From: Bifidobacteriaceae bacterium
Lineage (GTDB): Bacteria > Actinomycetota > Actinomycetes > Actinomycetales > WQXJ01
Reading direction: 5' to 3'
NCBI GenBank assembly: GCA_031268215.1
Contig: JAIRXP010000005.1
Location: 1-62,145, forward strand
Length of the DNA: 62,145 nt
Made by a program: the position numbers and the translations under genes. The notes under the pieces were generated by a model, which made no database searches, was not told where the DNA came from, and saw nothing but the letters and a program-made list of their open reading frames with translations. Positions 25,999-32,209 of the stretch are shown here, piece after piece (positions within the stretch are counted from its first letter, which is position 1; every line of letters starts with the position of its first letter).

Positions 25999-26973
25999 CT
26001 ACCAGACCAGAAGAATCTTGCCGACTACTGATCCGGCCTTCATCAAGGCGTGGGCGGCCGCGGCCTCAGCTACTGGCAATCGAGCGCCTATCACCGGCGC
26101 TGATCGGCCAGCGGTGACCAAGTCCCAGACATCGTGGCGCACCCGGCCGCAGATCAGCGCTTTATCCGCCGGGGAGCGACCACGCAAATTAGTGGCCATC
26201 ACGCGGTGGCAATGGCCCAGCATCTTCCCTAGGTCCACTTCAGCCACAGACCCGCCCATCAGCCCGATCACCGCCAGCGTCCCACCCCAAGCCAGAGCTT
26301 TGAGGTTGCGTTCCAGGTAGGCGGCGCCCATAACGTCGATGATGAAATCAGCGCCCCGGAAGTCTGTCTCCTCAAGGACAACTTGGACGAAATCCTCAGC
26401 CCGATGGTCAATTCCCCGCACCGCCCCCAAGGTCTCGCAGGCCTGGACCCGTTCCGGGCCGCCAGCGGTGGCGAAGACCGGCGAGCCAAGCGCGGTCCCC
26501 AGAGTGATCGCCATGGTCCCAATCCCGCCGGCGCCGCCGTGAGCCAGCAGCGGCGCGCCGGCCTGATAGTCGGCCTCGTACAGGTTGGACCAGACAGTGC
26601 AGACGGATTCGGGTGCCGCGCCAGCGTCCTCTAATGGCAATGAACCTCCAACCGCGAATAGGCAGGCGGACTCCGCCACTGCGTATTCGGCGTACCCGCC
26701 GCCCGGCAGCAACGCGGCGACCTCATCTCCAACGGACCAGCCTTCAACTTCCTCCCCGAGTTCGGCGATAACCCCTGAACACTCAAGACCTAGCAGGTCA
26801 GAAGCTCCTTCGGGGGGAGGGTAGCCACCGCGCGCCTGGAGCAGATCAGCTCGGTTGACGCCGGAGGCCGTGACTTTCATGAGCACCTGGCCGGGACCAG
26901 GACGGGGCGTTGGCAGTTCGGCAAGGACCAATTTGTGGTCCCGACCCGGGTTCTCAACGACGATGCCGTACAT
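25999..26973 (-). CDS. NAD(P)H:quinone oxidoreductase, PIG3/TP53I3-like
   Basis: A zinc-free medium-chain dehydrogenase/reductase of 324 residues that reduces quinones with NADPH. Features are the N-terminal ASGVNRADLLQARGGYPPPEGASDLLGLECSG block, the nucleotide fold HGGAGGIGTMAI, and the C-terminal NLRGRSPADKALI...AAAAHALMKAGSVVGKILLVW. The ATG at 26973 begins the family N terminus; a TAGACT box lies 8 nt upstream, suggesting a leaderless message. The open frame beyond it runs into the divergent PIN-like gene. Single gene, convergent with the hydrolase. Confidence 0.93.
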   Translation of the reverse strand: MYGIVVENPGRDHKLVLAELPTPRPGPGQVLMKVTASGVNRADLLQARGGYPPPEGASDLLGLECSGVIAELGEEVEGWSVGDEVAALLPGGGYAEYAVAESACLFAVGGSLPLEDAGAAPESVCTVWSNLYEADYQAGAPLLAHGGAGGIGTMAITLGTALGSPVFATAGGPERVQACETLGAVRGIDHRAEDFVQVVLEETDFRGADFIIDVMGAAYLERNLKALAWGGTLAVIGLMGGSVAEVDLGKMLGHCHRVMATNLRGRSPADKALICGRVRHDVWDLVTAGRSAPVIGARLPVAEAAAAHALMKAGSVVGKILLVW

Positions 26974-26981
26974 GGGACTTA

Positions 26982-26987
26982 AGTCTA
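26982..26987 (-). promoter_or_regulatory. Putative -10 element for the quinone oxidoreductase
   Basis: TAGACT on the minus strand, 8 nt before the ATG at 26973, matches in sequence and spacing the element at 12114-12119. No -35 box is evident. Confidence 0.5.
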
Positions 26988-27006
26988 GAGGTACTAGTGA
27001 CGATAT

Positions 27007-27471
27007 ATGAGCAAGAACGCGCCCCACCGCTATCCGGGATCCGTCGGTAGGCTTAGTTACGTGCGCTACTACCTCGATGGAACGGCGATCATCCGGTCGG
27101 TGGAAGACTCTGCCGAATCCGATGCGTTACGAGAATGGCTAGCCGCACATCCATCCGAATTGGTCACTTCCGTTTTGTCCCGTTGGCAGGCGGCCGAGGG
27201 CATGGCCAAACTGGACCGCGGTCAGCGGATGCGCGCGTATGATCAGCTTGGCGCCATTCCGGAAATACCTGTATCCGGGCGGGCATTGGAGATCGGCTCA
27301 TACGCCGTTTCTGCGGTGTCGCCATACGCGGCCCTACATGTCGGCCTGGCCCAAGCCGAAGAAAGCGTCACGGTAGTCGTCACTTATGACCCGGAAGTCG
27401 CTTCAGCGGCGCGGATCTACGGGCTCCGAGTGGTCACACCGGGACGGGACGCGGGCTGGTACGTCACCTGA
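27007..27471 (+). CDS. PIN-like domain protein with altered active site
   Basis: A 154-residue protein with the PIN nuclease outline: YYLDGTAIIRSVED (first acidic residue), SELVTSVLSRWQAAEGM (Glu region), and VVVTYDPEVASAARIYGLRVVTPG (last Asp). The third motif, normally DAxHLAxA, reads SPYAALHVGLAQA, so its Asp is lost. That suggests weak or no RNase activity, or a divergent branch. No antitoxin-like ORF is next to it; it is divergent from the quinone oxidoreductase gene with about 33 nt between starts. VapC-derived regulatory protein or relic toxin are both possible. Confidence 0.62.
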   Translation: MSKNAPHRYPGSVGRLSYVRYYLDGTAIIRSVEDSAESDALREWLAAHPSELVTSVLSRWQAAEGMAKLDRGQRMRAYDQLGAIPEIPVSGRALEIGSYAVSAVSPYAALHVGLAQAEESVTVVVTYDPEVASAARIYGLRVVTPGRDAGWYVT

Positions 27472-27555
27472 CGAAGCCGTGCGGATCACACCGCGGCCGT
27501 CCAAAGAATGATGTCCGACCGCCGGCCGCCGCTTTCCCTGTACCCTGGATAGCCT

Positions 27556-27647
27556 GGAGAGCTGCCGGAGTGGCCGATCGGGACGGTCTTGAAAACCGTT
27601 GATGCGCGCAAGCGCATCCGTGGGTTCGAATCCCACGCTCTCCGCCA
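27556..27647 (+). tRNA. tRNA-Ser (anticodon TGA)
   Basis: The acceptor stem GGAGAGC pairs with GCTCTCC at 27637-27643, followed by discriminator G and encoded CCA. The anticodon arm ACGGT-CTTGAAA-ACCGT reads TGA, for UCN serine codons. The long variable arm GCGC-AAG-CGC and T arm GTGGGTTCGAATCCCAC confirm serine. Confidence 0.97.
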
Positions 27648-27669
27648 TTGTCCTGTCTCAGGACATAGA

Positions 27670-27706
27670 AAACCGGTGAACCCAGGTTGTGGGGGTTCAC
27701 CGGTTT
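27670..27706 (+). terminator. Strong hairpin after tRNA-Ser(TGA)
   Basis: AAACCGGTGAACCC at 27670-27683 is perfectly inverted at 27693-27706, leaving a 9-nt loop, 23 nt after the tRNA CCA. The stem ends in AAA/TTT but no long T tract follows. It probably terminates the tRNA transcript and may serve both directions. Confidence 0.7.
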
Positions 27707-27777
27707 GGTGTCTTGCCGGTAGGTTGGTAGATCCTGGCCACGTCGAGGATGAGTTCGCGCAGGACGTCGCCGGGGGC
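27697..27777 (-). pseudogene. C-terminal remnant of an IS481-family transposase
   Basis: On the minus strand the frame reads APGDVLRELILDVARIYQPT then GKTPNR and a stop, close to the usual IS481 C terminus (LRELTLDPTRDYQPTG). Only about 26 codons are recognisable; the rest of the transposase is gone and the sequence up to 27842 shows no match I can name. The fragment sits just 3' of tRNA-Ser, a typical integration neighbourhood, and its stop overlaps the hairpin. Confidence 0.55.
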
Positions 27778-27841
27778 CCACGATCCGCTGACGCTGCCTC
27801 CGCCAGCGGATCGGCACACCGGCTCGCCATGCGGCCGCCAG

Positions 27842-29695
27842 TCAGGCCAGTGGATTTACACCAAGTTGCGCAAACGCCAACCAGGCCGTGGCTCCGACAT
27901 GCACCCGCTTGCCATAATTCCACGGAATGTCTGTCCCACTGACCATGAACCCGGTGCTCACACCATCGCGGTCAGCGGCAGTTATGCTCCCGTCTGGCTC
28001 CGCCCTGGCGTTCAAGAGATCCAGAATCTTGTGGTACTTGTCCTCATTTCCCAGCAGCTTATAAGCCAGCGCCGCCTGGGCCGTGCCCTCGAACCACACG
28101 CCGTCCTTGTCGCTGTTGAAATCGTAGCCGCCGTCCACACCCATGGTCCGTTCAACTGAATCCATGACCTTTGCACCGTCCTTGAAGTCATCACCCAGCG
28201 CCAGGAGGGCCCAAGTATTGCTGTCAAGCGGCAGTACCTCTTTGCTGGGGGTCACGCCATCCTCCCCGGTGCCGGTGTAAAACAGGTTCTCCTTGGGGTC
28301 ATACATGGAAAGCACAAAGGCTTTCGCATGGGCGGAACCGTCCGCGTACCTCGAATCGCCGGTCAGGTCCGCGAGCTTGGCGAAGACGGTGATCAGGTCG
28401 ATGTTATGCTCGGTTGACTTGTAGGTGACTTTGGTCGGGGAGGGCTCCCAGCCTTCGTATCCGCCCGTAAAACCGCCCGTCTCAGAGCGCAGCGTTAGTA
28501 TGAAGTCTCCCATTCCTTTCGCCGCGGACAGGTATTCATCCGCCCCCGGCGCGTCCTTGCTCGCCTGGCATAGCGCTAGAACAGCCCAAGCCAGATTGCC
28601 CGGCGACGTGGAGACGGCATAAAAGTCCTCATACCACTCCTTGGCTGTGGCGTCATAGAATCCTGGGATTCGCGCGAACTCCTCCCCTTTCCCAGAGGTC
28701 CAACCTGGGAAGCTAGCGGGCTTGCCGCTCGAGTACGCGTTGCGCATTCGCCCGTCTGAATAGTAGCGATCATGCCGATACGCGTAGACGATCGCATCAG
28801 CGATCTGCAACGACCGTTCGACCTTTCCCGCGTAACTCAGCGCCAACGCCGCAACGGCATTGTCATAAAGATACGCGAAGTTGTTGATGATCGCCTCGTC
28901 GGTGCCCGGCTTGGCTGAAGCGTAGCTCTGGAGGAACAGCGGCCGCGGGGTGTCTTCCGCGAATTCATAGCGAATGTCATCCATGTAAAAGCGGACCGTC
29001 GTCAACCCTACATTGCCCGCGCTGCTCACCACCCAGCCAAAACCACAGGCTATGCTGCTGAGGTCCGCGTTAGCCAATGAAAACTGGTACTTCCGCCAAT
29101 CTTCAGTTAGGTCAACAGTGCCGAGGGAAATCTGCTGGGTCGAGTCGGGATTGTCCGCGTTCCTCCGACCCTCTTCCCAGCCGAAACCGCCGGCGAAAAA
29201 ATCGACATGCTCCTCGCCGGATTCGCCTTTGGCGTAGAAGGTCAGCGTTTCCGCTCCAGTGAGGTCGATCCCCGCATCCAGTCTCCCGTCATTGGCCCTG
29301 GGCGAGTTTGAACCGGCCTCAAGAGTTCCGTTCAAGAACATGTACCCGCCCCAGATATGTTTCGTGGTGTCTAGCTCCGCCATGATCCCGCTGGTGCCGG
29401 AATGCGCCTCCGCTCCCTCGTCCATTTCCGGGATGGTCCGGTAATTATCACCCATGAAGGCCTTTTGGGTGAAGTTGTTCAGGCCGTCAGAGTTGTCACG
29501 GTAGACCCACAGCAGGCCATCTTGGGCCGCCAGTTCAGATTCCAGCCAATTCGCGCCGGCCGACGAAGGCAGAACGGCCGCCTGGGGCCCGGGTGCGCTG
29601 CCGGACACCGCTGGAGTGGAGCCTCCGTCTACACAAGCGACCAACACAGCGCAGGCGAGTGTTCCCACCAGCGCGATAGCGACCATTCTTTTCAT
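27842..29695 (-). CDS. Lipoprotein with jelly-roll-like module and alpha/alpha-barrel glycosidase-like domain
   Basis: A 617-residue surface lipoprotein with lipobox LVAC near residue 20. Residues ~55-255 form a beta-rich, probably carbohydrate-binding module (GYMFLNGTLEAG..., LTFYAKGESGEEHVDFFAGGFGWEEG, TVRFYMDDIRYEFAE). Residues ~265-617 look like an (alpha/alpha) barrel of a glycoside hydrolase or similar fold (NNFAYLYDNAVAALALSYAG, TEHNIDLITVFAKLADLTGDSRYAD, LPLDSNTWALLALGDD, VWFEGTAQAALAYKLLGN). I cannot assign a GH family or reaction. The adjacent upstream gene encodes a stand-alone paralog of the first module. Confidence 0.75.
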   Translation of the reverse strand: MKRMVAIALVGTLACAVLVACVDGGSTPAVSGSAPGPQAAVLPSSAGANWLESELAAQDGLLWVYRDNSDGLNNFTQKAFMGDNYRTIPEMDEGAEAHSGTSGIMAELDTTKHIWGGYMFLNGTLEAGSNSPRANDGRLDAGIDLTGAETLTFYAKGESGEEHVDFFAGGFGWEEGRRNADNPDSTQQISLGTVDLTEDWRKYQFSLANADLSSIACGFGWVVSSAGNVGLTTVRFYMDDIRYEFAEDTPRPLFLQSYASAKPGTDEAIINNFAYLYDNAVAALALSYAGKVERSLQIADAIVYAYRHDRYYSDGRMRNAYSSGKPASFPGWTSGKGEEFARIPGFYDATAKEWYEDFYAVSTSPGNLAWAVLALCQASKDAPGADEYLSAAKGMGDFILTLRSETGGFTGGYEGWEPSPTKVTYKSTEHNIDLITVFAKLADLTGDSRYADGSAHAKAFVLSMYDPKENLFYTGTGEDGVTPSKEVLPLDSNTWALLALGDDFKDGAKVMDSVERTMGVDGGYDFNSDKDGVWFEGTAQAALAYKLLGNEDKYHKILDLLNARAEPDGSITAADRDGVSTGFMVSGTDIPWNYGKRVHVGATAWLAFAQLGVNPLA

Positions 29696-29811
29696 CGGGC
29701 TTCGCCTTTCTCTTGTTGCCGGACATTGTTAATCCACCCCGGGAAGCGGCCGCCCGCGGCCTGCGGAAGGCCACGCGCCGGACCCGGTCCAGGCCCTGGA
29801 ACCCGAACCAG

Positions 29812-30552
29812 TCAGCGGGGGGCTTCGCTCCCCTCCGCGAATTGAAAACTGATGTCATCCATATAGAACCGGACCGTTCCCGTGCCTGGATTGCTGTCGC
29901 GTGTCACCACCCAGGCGAACCCGCAGGCGATGCTACTCAGGTCCGCGTCGGCCAATGAAATCTCATACTCTTGCCAATCCTTCGTAAGGCCAACGGTGCC
30001 GAGCGTGATCTTGTCGGCCGAATCGGCATTCTCCGCCGTCTTCAAACCCTCTTCCCAGCCGAAACCAGCGGTAAAGAACTCCACCTGCTCCCCGCCGGAT
30101 TCGCCCTTCGCATAGAAGGTTAGCTTTTCCGCCCCGGTCAGATCGACCCCGGCCGGTGTGCCGCTGCCGTTGGCCTCTCCGGCGTCTGATTCCGCTTCCG
30201 GCGAGCCATTCAGGAACATATATCCGCCCCAGGTGTGCGCCGCCGTGTCAAGCTCCGCTGCGATACCGCTGGTGCCGGAATGTGCCTCCGCCGCCTCATC
30301 CATTTCGGGGACGGAATCATAGTTGTCGCCCATGAATGATCTTTCCCTGAAGTGGTTGAGACCGTCTTCGCGGTCCAGATAGACCCACAGCAGGTCTTCT
30401 CGCGCGGCGGGGTCGGCTTCCGGACCATCCGCGGTGCCTTGGTTGTTCGATCCTTCGCCCGATTTATCAGACCCGGAACCTTCGCCCGAACAGGCAGCTA
30501 AGCCCGAGCAAATGAGGATTGCCGCCATCGCGACCGAAGTGATTCTTTTCAC
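29812..30552 (-). CDS. Lipoprotein paralogous to the N-terminal module of the neighbouring lipoprotein
   Basis: A 246-residue lipoprotein with lipobox LAAC, a Gly/Ser/Asn/Asp-rich linker and one ~190-residue domain nearly identical in layout to residues 55-255 of the downstream gene: LLWVYLDREDGLNHF, FMGDNY, MDEAAEAHSGTSGI, WGGYMFLNGSPEAES, LTFYAKGESGGEQVEFFTAGFGWEEG, DLSSIACGFAWVV and VRFYMDDISFQFAE. It lacks the barrel domain. Tandem duplication followed by domain loss, or capture of the barrel by the other copy, explains the pair. It likely binds a glycan at the surface. Confidence 0.8.
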   Translation of the reverse strand: MKRITSVAMAAILICSGLAACSGEGSGSDKSGEGSNNQGTADGPEADPAAREDLLWVYLDREDGLNHFRERSFMGDNYDSVPEMDEAAEAHSGTSGIAAELDTAAHTWGGYMFLNGSPEAESDAGEANGSGTPAGVDLTGAEKLTFYAKGESGGEQVEFFTAGFGWEEGLKTAENADSADKITLGTVGLTKDWQEYEISLADADLSSIACGFAWVVTRDSNPGTGTVRFYMDDISFQFAEGSEAPR

Positions 30553-30597
30553 TGTGATGCGCCTCCTTCGCGTAGCCCAATAGTATCAGCCTTTCGG

Positions 30598-31158
30598 CTA
30601 ATCGGAATCTCCGCAGTTCCAGTCCCAACCATAGATTCCTCGAGGGCCCGTTCCTGGCTGAAGCGGAGCCTGCGCTGATATGCAGTAGTCTTTAACTTTT
30701 CCTGCGGGATTACTCAAGGTAATGAACCAGTGGCTTGGGCCTGAGAGCGAGCTTCGACAGTCAGTGGGATGCCCGTTGCCGATGTTACGGCAGATCGGGT
30801 ACGGCGTGTAGCCGAGCAGATTCTCATCCGTCGCGTATTCCATGGGGTCATACACCGGTGTACCGTCGGCTCTATTCATAGGCGCGGAGTACCAGGCCAT
30901 TGAACCGTCGGGCTGGTCCACCGGGAATGGTTGGACGCCCCACTGTTCCTGGTCATCACCCAATGCGGTCACCAGCTCTTCACCCAACATCTTCAGCGCC
31001 GCGATAGTCTTAGCGTCCTCCGCCTTGGCCCTCTGGTTGAGAAACATCGGGATGGCTATGGCCGCCAAAATCCCCATTATGATCACAACAATCATCAACT
31101 CAACCAGCGTGAAGCCGCTGTCCCTCGCTTTCCTGGTATCCCAGACCGAACCTGCCAT
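30598..31158 (-). CDS. Type IV pilin-like (prepilin) protein
   Basis: A class III signal peptide is clear: a short positively charged leader ending in Gly, then FTLVELMIVVIIMGILAAIA with Glu at mature position 5, continuing as the N-terminal pilin helix to about residue 48. The remaining C-terminal globular region contains four Cys (ICRNIG, DCRSS, DYCIS, NWNCGD), able to form disulfides. GGAGG lies 8 nt upstream of the ATG. No prepilin peptidase, PilB/PilC or other pilin is in the window, so it depends on machinery elsewhere. It lies next to two surface lipoproteins, possibly functionally linked. Confidence 0.92.
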   Translation of the reverse strand: MAGSVWDTRKARDSGFTLVELMIVVIIMGILAAIAIPMFLNQRAKAEDAKTIAALKMLGEELVTALGDDQEQWGVQPFPVDQPDGSMAWYSAPMNRADGTPVYDPMEYATDENLLGYTPYPICRNIGNGHPTDCRSSLSGPSHWFITLSNPAGKVKDYCISAQAPLQPGTGPRGIYGWDWNCGDSD

Positions 31159-31498
31159 TCCTACTACCTCCGCACTACTACTCGAGAATTGGGCCGCCGC
31201 CCCTGCCGAACCGCCTGGGGAGGGCTCTCACGAGTCCCGGGCCCGAGGTCCACCGTTCGCTTCCCACCAGTCGCTCCGTGCGAGAGAGTAGTCTCCCGAC
31301 CAGGCACGCTCCCTTTCGTTTGAGTGTTAGCCACCCGGTCCCGGCCGTTACGCCAACCTCCGCATGTTGACGAGCCATCCATGCACGTCACCCCAAACCA
31401 CCTGATCAGCCGCCGCGCCTCTATCTCAGTGTTCGCCCACAGCGCCAGTCGGTGTCGCCGCAATCCTTCTCGCTAGGCGAACAGGGCATCATAGAGGG
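31159..31498. other. Divergent intergenic region
   Basis: 340 bp between the pilin and the queuosine-precursor transporter genes. Apart from the pilin ribosome site at one end and a CATCATAGAGGG context just before 31499 at the other, I see no gene, no preQ1-type aptamer and no long repeat. Confidence 0.5.
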
Positions 31499-32209
31499 AT
31501 GCCAAGCTGTCAGACACCCAGGACTCCGGAATCAGATCCTGCCCCACCAGCGCCACCAAGCACCCACGGCCCGTACCCGCTGCTGGCCGGATTGTTCATC
31601 GCATTACTGGTGATCTCCAACGTCTCGGCCGTCAAGCTGATAGGCCTGGGCACCGTAGAACTGTTCGGCACGGCGGTCGCGATCACCGTGGATGGCGGCA
31701 TTTTCCTTTTCCCGCTGACTTACATTTTGGGAGATGTCCTAGCTGAGGTCTTTGGGTTTCGGGCCGCCCGCCGGACCATTTTGACCGGTTTCGCTTGCGC
31801 GGTTCTGGCCGTTGGTTCATTCTGGCTGGTCCAGATTTCGCCGCCGGCGCCAGGCTGGACGGATCAGGGTGCTTACGACGCGATCTTGGGCTTTGTTCCG
31901 CGCATCGTAGGAGCATCGCTAGCCGGATATCTGGTGGGGCAATTGCTGAATGCGTTGGTGTTGACGTCCCTGAAGAGGCGTGGAGAGCAGCGTCCATTGT
32001 GGATCAGGCTGCTCGGATCGACCGCGGTGGGCGAACTGGCGGACACCGTGGTCTTTTGCACGGTGGCGTTCTACGGCGTCATAGCTGGGCCCCAGTTCTT
32101 TGGCTACGTGGCCCTGGGCTATGTCTATAAGTGCCTAATCGAGGTCATTTTGCTGCCGGTCACTTACCGCGTGGTGGCGGTGGTCCGCCGCCGTGCGAAC
32201 GCCAGTTAA
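31499..32209 (+). CDS. yhhQ: Queuosine precursor transporter (YhhQ/DUF165 family)
   Basis: An integral membrane protein importing preQ0/preQ1 or queuine. After a ~25-residue Pro-rich cytoplasmic leader come about six helices. Family motifs include LLVISNVSAVKLI, TVDGGIFLFPLTYILGDVLAEVFGF, and the late VGELADTVVFCTVAFYG and ALGYVYKCLIEVILLPVTYRVV. At 236 residues it fits the family. It partners with tgt at 3053. The ATG at 31499 follows GGGCATCATAGAGGG, nearly the same context as the gene at 24949, probably a leaderless start. Its TAA overlaps the convergent stop of the CHAT gene. Confidence 0.92.
   Translation: MPSCQTPRTPESDPAPPAPPSTHGPYPLLAGLFIALLVISNVSAVKLIGLGTVELFGTAVAITVDGGIFLFPLTYILGDVLAEVFGFRAARRTILTGFACAVLAVGSFWLVQISPPAPGWTDQGAYDAILGFVPRIVGASLAGYLVGQLLNALVLTSLKRRGEQRPLWIRLLGSTAVGELADTVVFCTVAFYGVIAGPQFFGYVALGYVYKCLIEVILLPVTYRVVAVVRRRANAS

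Noticed and set aside
31159..31498. preQ1 riboswitch before the queuosine-precursor transporter
   Set aside because: No preQ1 aptamer core could be found, and the ATG context points to a leaderless message.
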